Positions 1-6,442 of a DNA stretch of 10,892 bases are shown here, piece by piece. This DNA comes from CAYOEZ01 sp964402955. GTDB lineage: Bacteria; Chloroflexota; DTOL01; DAOUCN01. Positions within the stretch are counted from its first letter, which is position 1, and the number at the start of each line of letters is the position of its first letter. The translations under genes were made by a program, and so were the position numbers. The notes under the pieces are model-generated. The model was not told the origin of the DNA. It searched no databases and saw nothing but the letters and a program-made list of their open reading frames with translations. Location: the NCBI GenBank assembly GCA_964402955.1, contig CAYOEZ010000173.1, positions 1-10,892 of the forward strand, read 5' to 3'.

Positions 1-163
1 CCTGATCGAGGTCCGCCAGCAGGTCGTCCAGGGATTCCAACCCCACGGACAGGCGCACTAATCCGGACGGCACTGCCAACGGCGACCCTTGTACACTGAG
101 CTGCGTCAGCGGGCCGGTGAGCCGGGCGCTCAGGCTGCTGAGCAGGCTGTAGTATTCTGTCAT
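1..163 (-). CDS. Short reading frame resembling the C-terminal tail of a Cys/Met-metabolism PLP enzyme; runs off the window
   Basis: From the ATG at 163 the frame gives 54 residues before the window edge. An in-frame TGA seven codons upstream limits any extension. The segment PSGLVRLSVGLESLDDLLAD (residues 32-51) closely matches the extreme C-terminus of the cystathionine gamma-lyase / methionine gamma-lyase / O-acetylhomoserine sulfhydrylase family, where a GLVRLSVGxE...DLxxDL motif lies about 350-400 residues into the protein. Here it begins near residue 34, so the PLP-binding body is missing upstream. This could be a 5'-truncated remnant, or a small protein that reuses this tail; what follows outside the window is unknown. 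An AAAGG lies 9 nt before the ATG, and a perfect TATAAT is about 100 nt upstream. The family resemblance rests on motif recognition only. Confidence 0.4.
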   Translation of the reverse strand, partial: MTEYYSLLSSLSARLTGPLTQLSVQGSPLAVPSGLVRLSVGLESLDDLLADLDQ

Positions 164-259
164 GCGGCGTAACCTTTCGTCTCAATGGTTGGCGCCCGCG
201 TTCATCTGGGCATGCTCATGACGCGGTGGATACCATACGAATCACAGCGCCGATGAAAT

Positions 260-265
260 ATTATA
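260..265 (-). promoter_or_regulatory. Possible -10 box (TATAAT) upstream of the 1-163 reading frame
   Basis: The minus strand carries a perfect TATAAT hexamer here, giving a leader of about 90 nt to the ATG at 163. No good -35 box is visible at 16-18 nt spacing (TACTGC at 17), and there is no TG extension, so this is weak support. The rest of 164-330 contains nothing else I can identify. Confidence 0.3.
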
Positions 266-332
266 CCGGGCCGCTGTTGCGGGCAGTAGGGCTAGATGGC
301 TCCTTGTGTATATCCAATGAGAATGTCTGAAA

Positions 333-364
333 CAAAAAACGGGCTACCCTTGAGGGGTAGCCCG
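333..364 (-). terminator. Rho-independent terminator
   Basis: A 10-bp perfect stem (340-349 paired with 355-364, core GGGCTACCC/GGGTAGCCC) has a 5-nt loop. On the minus strand it is followed directly by six T, then GTTT. It ends transcription coming from the PLP-enzyme operon and from the promoter at 525-553, and isolates these from the reading frame at 1-163. It could also act as a conditional attenuator for that frame. Confidence 0.9.
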
Positions 365-404
365 AGTTGTTCACTCGTTCGGATGGATACGTTCGTTCTG
401 GGTG

Positions 405-518
405 CTATCCTCCGTCGCTGCCCCCTGAAGCTTGGCCGCGCATGACCATGGCCATCATGCCCATCATGACGACCTTGAGCCAGCGCATCCGGGCAGCGAA
501 AAGAAAGATTGTATTCAC
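405..518 (-). CDS. Possible very small hydrophobic protein (37 aa from GTG, or 27 aa from ATG)
   Basis: A GTG at 516-518 lies 6 nt after the -10 box of the promoter at 525-553, so it would be a leaderless start. It opens a frame to a TAG at 405-407. An internal ATG at 486-488 gives MRWLKVVMMGMMAMVMRGQ followed by a Ser/Gly-rich tail. The middle is a Met/Val-rich apolar run of about 12 residues, short for a membrane span unless the GTG start adds NTIFLFAA. No Shine-Dalgarno sequence precedes the ATG. The long RNA stem (415-423/491-499) covers the same bases, so base pairing may explain the sequence better than coding. Confidence 0.2.
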   Translation of the reverse strand: MNTIFLFAARMRWLKVVMMGMMAMVMRGQASGGSDGG

Positions 519-524
519 AGTTGT

Positions 525-553
525 TTTATATCATGTTGTGGCAGAGATGTCAA
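525..553 (-). promoter_or_regulatory. Strong sigma70-type promoter
   Basis: On the minus strand there is a perfect -35 TTGACA (548-553), a 17-nt spacer and a -10 TATAAA (525-530) preceded by TG one base upstream, which is an extended -10. The predicted transcription start is near 517-519. It lies 24 nt after the stop codon of the threonine-synthase-like gene, so it serves something inside or beyond the 365-520 interval and not that gene. Confidence 0.75.
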
Positions 554-576
554 GAGAATTCCGGCAACTGAGCCGG

Positions 577-1830
577 CTACTTGCCAAGCGCCTGCCGCAG
601 CACCGCCCGCACTGCCTCGTAGTCTGCCGGCGCCCTCAGCGGAGGCGCCACCATCTGTCCGCCGATACCCTGGTCATTCAGCCCGTGTCCGGTCAGCGAA
701 ATGACCTGGCTGCCTCCCTTGTACGAGTTGCCGTCGCGAATCACATTGAGCATGCCTGCCAGACCCAGAACCCCTGCCGGCTCCATTGCCAGCCCCTCCC
801 GCTCCGCCAGGATACGCATAGCATCCGCGATCTCAGCCTCTGTCACTGCGATGACCTTGCCGCCCGACTCGCGCACTGTCTCCAGTACTCTGCGTCCGCC
901 CACGACCGGATCAGTCACAGCCACCGCTTCGGCCAGCGTTTCGGCATCGGGCACCGCTTCTACCGTCGCCTGGCCGAGCTCGTAGGCGCGGGCGATGGGA
1001 GCTATGACGGCTGGCTGAACCGCTACCATGGCAGGCAGACTGTCAATGAAACCGAGGAGTTTGAGCTCCTTGAACCCTTTCCATGCAGCCACGATGCCGT
1101 TGCCGTAGGCAGTCGGCATGAAGACTGCCGCGGGGCTTCGCCATCCCAGGTCACGCGCAACCTCGTAGGCAAACGTCTTCTTACCTTCGGCGCGATAGGG
1201 ATTCACCAGGCCGTTGCAGTCGAAGAACCCGAACTCGTCGCGAGCCCGCTGGAAGTGGGCCTCGGCTTCGGAGTAGGACGCGAGCACCTGAACTCCCACC
1301 GGCTTATACACCATCGTTTTGTAGAGCTTGCTCTGCGATACGTGCTTGCTGAGGAAAACGATGGCGTGCAGGTCGGCCCGTGCTGCGTAGGCCGCCAGCG
1401 AGGCAGCGGCGTTGCCGCTCGATACAATGCCGACGGCTGTCCGCCCAAGTTCCAGCGCCTTGAGCGTGACAAGCGGCATGGAGCGGTCTTTGAGAGAGCA
1501 GGTCGGAAAGAGCGCATCGTTTTTCAGCCAGACCTCGGCATGTCTTGCGGGTCCCTGCAACCTATAGGCGCGCGTCATCGGCGTCGGCTGCTCCCCTAGC
1601 GTGACCCGGGCGATCAGGTCAGGGCGCTCGATGGGCAGGAAATCCAGCCACTGCTCGAGAATCGTGCCGCGCCTCCGTTCCAGTTGATCGCGCGTCAGCG
1701 CCTCCCTCAAGCGATCATAGGCGTACTCGACACTCAGGAAGCCGCCGCAGGCCGAGCAGACGTACGCGAAAGGCGCCAGAGGCGCCGGACGGCCACAACT
1801 AATACAACGCAATCCACTGACATAGCTCAT
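577..1830 (-). CDS. thrC: Threonine synthase-like PLP-dependent enzyme with N-terminal zinc ribbon (417 aa)
   Basis: Threonine synthase (EC 4.2.3.1) converts O-phosphohomoserine to threonine in the cytoplasm using PLP. The start is the ATG at 1830, preceded by GGAGG with 8-nt spacing; a longer open frame to 1866 lacks this support. Residues 9-28 hold two CxxC pairs (C9, C12, C25, C28), the rubredoxin-like zinc ribbon found in many bacterial and archaeal threonine synthases. The Schiff-base lysine is K114 in TCSLKDRSM, where GSFKDRGM is more usual. SSGN (137-140), NPYRAEGKKTFAYE (210-223), PTAYGNG (239-245) and a C-terminal LTGHGLND also fit the family. It is the last gene of the peptide-uptake operon, 70 bp after the M24 peptidase gene. 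No homoserine kinase or dehydrogenase gene is nearby, so a related PLP lyase acting on a peptide-derived amino acid is a reasonable alternative. Fold is certain; substrate is less so. Confidence 0.85.
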   Translation of the reverse strand: MSYVSGLRCISCGRPAPLAPFAYVCSACGGFLSVEYAYDRLREALTRDQLERRRGTILEQWLDFLPIERPDLIARVTLGEQPTPMTRAYRLQGPARHAEVWLKNDALFPTCSLKDRSMPLVTLKALELGRTAVGIVSSGNAAASLAAYAARADLHAIVFLSKHVSQSKLYKTMVYKPVGVQVLASYSEAEAHFQRARDEFGFFDCNGLVNPYRAEGKKTFAYEVARDLGWRSPAAVFMPTAYGNGIVAAWKGFKELKLLGFIDSLPAMVAVQPAVIAPIARAYELGQATVEAVPDAETLAEAVAVTDPVVGGRRVLETVRESGGKVIAVTEAEIADAMRILAEREGLAMEPAGVLGLAGMLNVIRDGNSYKGGSQVISLTGHGLNDQGIGGQMVAPPLRAPADYEAVRAVLRQALGK

Positions 1831-1900
1831 TAAGTAATCCTCCAGGTATCCACCAGCCAGCCCCAATTCATCACCCGCGGGCCGGTTAGCCGTAGTGCCA

Positions 1901-3130
1901 TCACTTTCCTATGATCTGAAGGCCATAGGGGAGCCGATCGAGAAGTTCGTACCCGTTGTCCGTGATCAGACACATGTCTTCGATCTGGAACAGGCCCACG
2001 CCGTTCATATAGAAAGGCGCTTCAACGGCCAGCACCATGCCGGCGGAAAGTGGCCGTGTCTCGACTGCGGATATGAAGGGCGGCTCCTCGATCTTCGCAT
2101 CGAGGCCCACGCTGTGGCCATAGTGCCCACGGTTGTGGCCTGCCAGCCCTGCCGGCCTTAGGACGTCGCGCACAGCATTGAAGACCTCGCAAATCGGTCG
2201 ACCGGGCTGCAGGGTGTCACGCGCTCGAGCCTGCGCCTCCGCAAGTGTCTGGTGGATCCGCAGCACATCCGCCGATGGCTGGCCAACGGCGTACGTCCTG
2301 CCCAGGTCTGAATGATAGTGTGAAACAGCCACCTGCACATCGAACTTCACCGTCGTGCCGTCCGGCAAGCAGCCGTCTGTCACTCGGCGCCCGGCCGGGA
2401 AGCCAAAGCCTGGTTGGCCGTCCATCGCTCCGAGGCTGTCTGCCGCATTCAGTCTACGAGCAGCAGCCCACACGCCGCTGACGAAGGCCTCCGTAACCGA
2501 CGGCACGGTGCTGTCCCTGGCGATCGACTGACCGGCCGCCACGATGCCGGCTGCGGTGATCGCGGCGGCCTGACGCAGGCTGGTTACCTCCATGTGGTTC
2601 TTGATCGCGCGCAACTCATAGAGAAGTGGTGTGCTATCCACGAATTCCGCCTGCGGGCTTTCCTTCTGCAACAGGGCAAGGGTGTTGGCGTCGACGAAGT
2701 CTTTCTCAATGCCGATTCGTCCACGCCACAGGCCACGATCTCTCAGCGTGCCAGCCACTTCACGGCAGGTGGCCGTCCGATCGTACTGCTCAGGCAGGAG
2801 GGGGCGCTCGCGTGCCAGCAGAGCCCGTTGGTCTTGCGGGCTGACGGCCGCGTACGTCTCGAACCACACTGGAATGCCGTGTACGTCATCGAAGCCCGAG
2901 CTGCGACACGCCTGCGCGGCGTCGGGCGCCGGCAGAAACGCGGCCGGGGCGACGTCTCCTCGTGCCGGAATCAGGGCCAGACCCAGGGCTGCCTGGCGAT
3001 ACAGCCAGACAAGCATGCTCGAGTATCCAGTGCTGTAGTAGAAATTCTCTGGCGTGCAGACCAGCAGGGCGTCAAGATTCTGACGGTCCATCAGGTAGCG
3101 CGCTCGATCCACATCAATATGTGCTGTCAA
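1901..3130 (-). CDS. M24-family metallopeptidase (Xaa-Pro dipeptidase/aminopeptidase type, 409 aa)
   Basis: Predicted dinuclear-metal peptidase that cleaves short peptides, typically Xaa-Pro, in the cytoplasm. The creatinase/prolidase N-terminal domain spans about residues 5-135 and the pita-bread M24 domain about 180-400. All five metal ligands are visible: D264 and D275 (KFDVQVAVSHYHSDLGRT), H339 (GHYGHSVGL), E370 (VLAVEAPF) and E384 (QIEDMCLIT). I chose the TTG start at 3130 because AAGGAG lies 9 nt upstream and homology begins there. The frame stays open to 3259, but those extra 43 codons are translated from the inserted palindromic repeat. The gene follows the amidohydrolase gene with the element between them and precedes the threonine-synthase-like gene. 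Other M24 members include creatinase, so the exact substrate is not fixed by sequence. Confidence 0.88.
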   Translation of the reverse strand: MTAHIDVDRARYLMDRQNLDALLVCTPENFYYSTGYSSMLVWLYRQAALGLALIPARGDVAPAAFLPAPDAAQACRSSGFDDVHGIPVWFETYAAVSPQDQRALLARERPLLPEQYDRTATCREVAGTLRDRGLWRGRIGIEKDFVDANTLALLQKESPQAEFVDSTPLLYELRAIKNHMEVTSLRQAAAITAAGIVAAGQSIARDSTVPSVTEAFVSGVWAAARRLNAADSLGAMDGQPGFGFPAGRRVTDGCLPDGTTVKFDVQVAVSHYHSDLGRTYAVGQPSADVLRIHQTLAEAQARARDTLQPGRPICEVFNAVRDVLRPAGLAGHNRGHYGHSVGLDAKIEEPPFISAVETRPLSAGMVLAVEAPFYMNGVGLFQIEDMCLITDNGYELLDRLPYGLQIIGK

Positions 3131-3148
3131 CCCCGATCTCTCCTTACC

Positions 3149-3287
3149 AGCACTTCCAAATATGGCGGAACGCCCGTCATTGCGAGCGTTCTTTGCGAAG
3201 CAATCCCCCTGCGCAACGCTGAGATTGCTTCGTAAACAGCACTCGCAATGACGAGCCAACGGTCTGCTCGTTCATATTTGGAATCGC
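3149..3287. mobile_element. MITE-like palindromic element (~139 bp) with 12-bp flanking direct repeats
   Basis: The direct repeat TCTCTCCTTACC occurs at 3137-3148 and 3288-3299, consistent with a target-site duplication. Inside are nested inverted repeats: TTCCAAATATG (3154-3164) with its complement at 3273-3283; CGTCATTGCGAG (3175-3186) with 3242-3253; and CGAAGCAATC (3196-3205) with 3223-3232. The CGTCATTGCGAG...GAAGCAATC core is a short palindromic repeat I recall as common in many bacterial genomes. No transposase is encoded, so mobility would need a trans-acting enzyme. It occupies the gap between the amidohydrolase and M24 peptidase genes; the left direct repeat supplies the peptidase ribosome-binding site, read as GGTAAGGAGAGA on the minus strand. 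As RNA it could fold into a long hairpin and affect expression or stability of the downstream part of the operon. Confidence 0.8.
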
Positions 3288-3322
3288 TCTCTCCTTACCG
3301 TGTTCCAGTGCACAGTTGTTCC

Positions 3323-4513
3323 CTACGCGACGATCACGCCGTCGGCGACCACGATTACGCCATCTTTGATGACGATGTGGATCTTGCGCAGAGCGTTGAG
3401 GTCGGCCAGCGGATCACCATCCAACACCGTCAAGTCGGCCAACTTGCCGGGTTCGATCGTGCCCAGGCGATCCTGCCAGCCCAGGCCCTCAGCAGCCACA
3501 GAGGTCGCAGCGGCCAGGACCTCGGCGTTGGACAGCCCGATGTCCTGCAGCGCAGCGGCCTCAGCAGCGATCTCGCCCACTGCCAGCAAAGGAGCGCAGG
3601 AACCGTCGCTGCCCAGACCGAACTTGACGCCGGCGGCGCGTGCTAGTTGGAAGCTGGTCATGGCGTTATCGATGCGGGCCTTGACAGCCGGCATGTTCTT
3701 GCGCCAGCTCTCGTATTTCGTGCCGTTTTCGTAGACCCGCCGCACAGTTGCCAGCGTGGGCACGACGATGACGCCCTGCTTTTCCATTATGGCCGCCGTT
3801 GCCTGGTTGATCGTGTAGCCGTGTTCGATCGTATCCACGCCGGCGCGCAGCACGTTGTCCACCGCCCGCCACACGGATGCGTGGGCGCCCACCTTGGCGC
3901 CCGCGTCGTGGGCAACGTCAACTGCCGCCTTCATCTCCTCGGCGGTCAACTCCGGCGAGTTGACGGTATTGCCATTGGCCATCAGCTTCAGCCAGTCTGC
4001 ACCCGCCTTAAGGTTTTGCCGGGCGAGCTTACGCGCCTCGTCGGGGCCATCGACCTCCACTCCCATGAGATGGCCATGCCCTCCGGTCATGGCGACGACA
4101 TTCCCGCACGCGGCGATGCGCGGGCCGGGGATGAAGCCCTGGTTGACTAAGTTGCGCAGCTTGATGTTCGTCAGGTACGGGGAACCGCAGTCGCGAACCG
4201 TGGTGACACCGGCCAGCAGCGCGGCCCGACAGCGCCTGGCGCCTGTGAGCGCGACCAGTGTCTCTGTAACCGATCCACGCTCTGCCGGGCTCACCTCGGG
4301 AGAACCCAGGTGCACGTGCATGTCAATCAGCCCGGGAACTATCGTCTTGCCCGTGAGGTCAATGACCTCAGCTTGCTGCGGGTCGTAGCTGACGGTATGT
4401 CGCTCTCCAACTTGTGCTATCTTGTTGTGGTTGATGACGACGGCGGCGTTAGGGACCGGGGCCCTACCAGTGCCATCTATGAGCGTCGCTCCAACCAATA
4501 CGCGTGTTGTCAT
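3323..4513 (-). CDS. Amidohydrolase-superfamily metal-dependent hydrolase, probable dipeptidase (396 aa)
   Basis: Predicted cytoplasmic binuclear-metal hydrolase. Visible metal and catalytic residues are H66 and H68 (DMHVHL), K176 (WLKLMANG, probably carbamylated), H211 (GAHA), H231 (IEHG) and D303 (GSDG). The TGGHGHLMG loop (143-151) is typical of the prolidase-like and Xaa-Lys/Arg dipeptidase branch that is often misnamed imidazolonepropionase-related amidohydrolase. The start is the ATG at 4513, with GAGGA 7 nt upstream; the frame open to 4882 overlaps the preceding gene and is not used. It lies 89 bp after the substrate-binding protein gene, across a GC hairpin. Its position in a peptide-transport operon next to an M24 peptidase supports a peptidase role. 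The protein ends with a near-duplicate DGVIVVADGVIVA. An N-acyl amino-acid hydrolase is an alternative. Confidence 0.85.
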   Translation of the reverse strand: MTTRVLVGATLIDGTGRAPVPNAAVVINHNKIAQVGERHTVSYDPQQAEVIDLTGKTIVPGLIDMHVHLGSPEVSPAERGSVTETLVALTGARRCRAALLAGVTTVRDCGSPYLTNIKLRNLVNQGFIPGPRIAACGNVVAMTGGHGHLMGVEVDGPDEARKLARQNLKAGADWLKLMANGNTVNSPELTAEEMKAAVDVAHDAGAKVGAHASVWRAVDNVLRAGVDTIEHGYTINQATAAIMEKQGVIVVPTLATVRRVYENGTKYESWRKNMPAVKARIDNAMTSFQLARAAGVKFGLGSDGSCAPLLAVGEIAAEAAALQDIGLSNAEVLAAATSVAAEGLGWQDRLGTIEPGKLADLTVLDGDPLADLNALRKIHIVIKDGVIVVADGVIVA

Positions 4514-4556
4514 TGCGGAATCCTCTTCCTCTGGCAATGTTCTCAGGGAATGTGCT

Positions 4557-4580
4557 CCCCGCCGCGGCGTTGCGGCGGGG
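4557..4580 (-). other. GC-rich intercistronic hairpin after the binding-protein gene
   Basis: CCCCGCCGC (4557-4565) and GCGGCGGGG (4572-4580) form a perfect 9-bp stem with a 6-nt loop. It lies between the stop of the binding protein and the start of the amidohydrolase. No T-run follows on either strand, so it is not a standard terminator. In ABC transporter operons such hairpins often protect the 3' end of the binding-protein mRNA and raise its level relative to its neighbours; that role is inferred here. Confidence 0.5.
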
Positions 4581-4602
4581 TTGGCGCAGGGTGACCGGCG
4601 CG

Positions 4603-6381
4603 CTAGGACTGCTTGATCCACCACTCGGCGGCATTCCAGGTATGAATGCCGAAGGGCGCTGGTTTGAAGTTCTGGAGCTTGCTCTTGGCTGCATCGTACC
4701 AGTTGCGGTCGTAAATCCAGACATCTGGAGCAAGCTGGTTGATCTTCTCCTGATAGTCGGCAAGAATCTTGAAGCGGGTCGCTTGATCCAGAGTGGTCTG
4801 GGCCTGGGCAAAGACACTGTCGATTTGCGGATAGACGGCATCCATGCCATGCCAGTTTGGAGAATCCTTGACCTGCCACCAATAGCCAGCCTGTACCGGC
4901 TCCGGTGAAACGCCCAGGTAGCCGTAGTCCATGGTGAACTTGAAAGAGTTGTTAGCCGCCACGTAGGCCGCAACGTCCACGGTGTTGATGTCGACCTGGG
5001 CGCCGATGGCTTTCCACTGCTGCTGAGCGATCTGGCAGATCTGCAAACGCTCCGCCTGCCCGGTGATGTTGTTGACCGTCCAGGCGAGCTTGGCGCCGTC
5101 CGTCACGCCGGTCACACCCTTCGCCTCCCGGACAGCACCCGGGGTCGTCTCCTTCCAGCCGGCTTCATCCAGCAACGCCCTGGCCTTGGCCACATCGTAG
5201 GGATATTGCGTCTGGGGCTTGCTATAGGCTGGCGACCCATGCGGAAGGACTGAGTCTTTCGGTGTCCCCAGGCCTTTGATCACATTTTGGACAATGCCGG
5301 TCTTGTCGATGGCATAGTTGAGCGCCTGGCGGGTGCGCACGTCCTTCCAGAGAGGATCGCGCAGGTTGAAGATGAAGAAGAAGGCGGCAAAGGACGGCGT
5401 CTCGGTGACGGTGATGCCCGCGATCTGCCGGGTGAGGGGCACGTGGTCGCCGATCAGGTAGAAGGACAGATCAATCTCGCCAGTTTTCAGAGCTGTCAGG
5501 CGAGCATCGTCGTTGGGGATCACCCGGTAGACGATCTTGTCCAGGTTCACCCTTGTTCTGTAGTAATCCGGGTTCTTCTGCACTGAGATATAGTTGCCCC
5601 GCTGCCACTCCACGAACTTGAAGGGGCCGCTGCCGGGATAGGGTTTGGCGAAGAACTGGGCCGTCTTCCAGTCGGTCACGCCGCTGAGCGTGTGCTGCGG
5701 CAAGGGCTGGACGCCGCTTATGCGATCCAGGAAGCCAACGTTGGGCGCGGCCAGGGTAAAGACGATGGTATAATCATCGGGAGTTGCCACCGACTTGTAC
5801 GGAACGCTGGACCTGGCCCCGTTCTTGGTATCGTTGATCACATTCAGGGTGAACAGCACATCCTTGGCCGTAAACGGCACGCCATCATGCCATTTCACAT
5901 CATTGCGCAGCTTGAGAGTGTAGGTCAGGCCGTCGCTGGAAATGCCCCCATTGCTAACGCTCGGTACCTCCCTGGCCAGGTAGGGAACGAACTGGGTCTT
6001 CTCGTTATATGTGAGCAGCGGGTCCAGCACCAGGACCGACACCTCAGAAGCGACCGAGAGCGGAGTCCACGCGCTAACCAGCTTGTCGGGTTCCTGGTCA
6101 CGCCCGATTGTTACGGTTCCCCCGCTCGTTGCGCCCGTAGCTGTGGGGGAGGCGGCCGCCGGCCTGGTCGCAGTTGCGATTGTTGCAGGGGTAGCTGTAG
6201 GTGCGGCGGCAGCCGCTTTGGTAGCCGTAGCGATCGCTACGGGGGTGGCCGTGGCGGCCGCAGGAGTGGGCGTTGGCAGAGGCGTTGCCGTCGGCGCGAC
6301 GCCGCAGGCCGCCAGAGCGGTTGTTGCCATGGTCGCCAGGGTTGCAGACAAGAACTGCCGTCGGGTCAGTGTCTGAGACAT
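4603..6381 (-). CDS. ABC transporter peptide-binding lipoprotein, family 5 (DppA/OppA type, 592 aa)
   Basis: Predicted extracytoplasmic receptor that captures oligopeptides for the two permeases encoded upstream. The start is the ATG at 6381, with AAGGAG 6 nt upstream, in preference to the in-frame ATG at 6429. The N-terminus has a twin-arginine-like motif TRRQFL (6-11) and a lipobox TALAAC (C26), so export by Tat followed by lipid anchoring is likely. Residues 27-88 form an Ala/Thr/Pro linker with repeats (see findings). The SBP_bac_5 body follows, with typical passages such as LKLRNDVKWHDGVPFTAKDV and ALNYAIDKTGIV. Transcription order is permease, permease, binding protein; the gap to the DppC-type gene is 61 bp. 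Substrate specificity cannot be read from sequence; nickel or sugar-oligomer ligands are possible in this family, but the peptidase neighbours favour peptides. Confidence 0.93.
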   Translation of the reverse strand: MSQTLTRRQFLSATLATMATTALAACGVAPTATPLPTPTPAAATATPVAIATATKAAAAAPTATPATIATATRPAAASPTATGATSGGTVTIGRDQEPDKLVSAWTPLSVASEVSVLVLDPLLTYNEKTQFVPYLAREVPSVSNGGISSDGLTYTLKLRNDVKWHDGVPFTAKDVLFTLNVINDTKNGARSSVPYKSVATPDDYTIVFTLAAPNVGFLDRISGVQPLPQHTLSGVTDWKTAQFFAKPYPGSGPFKFVEWQRGNYISVQKNPDYYRTRVNLDKIVYRVIPNDDARLTALKTGEIDLSFYLIGDHVPLTRQIAGITVTETPSFAAFFFIFNLRDPLWKDVRTRQALNYAIDKTGIVQNVIKGLGTPKDSVLPHGSPAYSKPQTQYPYDVAKARALLDEAGWKETTPGAVREAKGVTGVTDGAKLAWTVNNITGQAERLQICQIAQQQWKAIGAQVDINTVDVAAYVAANNSFKFTMDYGYLGVSPEPVQAGYWWQVKDSPNWHGMDAVYPQIDSVFAQAQTTLDQATRFKILADYQEKINQLAPDVWIYDRNWYDAAKSKLQNFKPAPFGIHTWNAAEWWIKQS

Positions 6382-6442
6382 ACATTTCTCCTTTGGTGTT
6401 TCATATGTTCCAATGAGCGACGTCAGCAAGGCGCTGCGTCTC

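Larger units (their letters stand above)
333..518 (-). ncRNA. Candidate small structured RNA (about 185 nt) with its own promoter and terminator
   Basis: The unit begins at a consensus promoter (525-553) placed directly after the stop codon of the upstream PLP-enzyme gene, and ends at the strong terminator at 333-364. Inside, a perfect 9-bp long-range stem pairs 491-499 (TCGCTGCCC on the minus strand) with 415-423 (GGGCAGCGA), enclosing a region rich in CATGATGG-type repeats that can form an inner hairpin. I see no match to SAM riboswitch, SRP RNA, tmRNA or RNase P landmarks. Alternatives are mRNA for a 27- or 37-residue hydrophobic protein (405-518), or a regulatory leader of the frame at 1-163. 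The promoter and terminator are read from sequence; the RNA function is inference. Confidence 0.45.

Noticed and set aside
432..704. Plus-strand frame with a His-rich start (HDHGHHAHHDD) and several Cys, tempting as a metal-binding protein near the copper ATPase
   Set aside because: It has only a TTG start without a good ribosome-binding site, runs antisense into the threonine-synthase gene, and its His run is the complement of CATGATGG repeats that fit the minus-strand RNA structure.
367..1599. A 410-codon plus-strand open frame
   Set aside because: It is antisense to a well-supported PLP enzyme and shows no recognisable domain; it arises from high-GC codon bias.
3131..3259. N-terminal extension of the M24 peptidase
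   Set aside because: The codons come from the palindromic insertion element, family homology starts after it, and the TTG at 3130 has a proper ribosome-binding site.
3326..3364. Near-duplicate DGVIVVA/DGVIVA at the amidohydrolase C-terminus
   Set aside because: It is a very short internal duplication with no clear effect beyond a slightly extended tail.
4514..4882. N-terminal extension of the amidohydrolase
   Set aside because: It overlaps the binding-protein gene, and the ATG at 4513 matches the family start and has a ribosome-binding site.
6225..6242. Perfect 18-bp palindrome CCGTAGCGATCGCTACGG
   Set aside because: It lies in the Ala/Thr linker coding repeat and is probably a by-product of repetitive GC-rich codons; no regulatory context.
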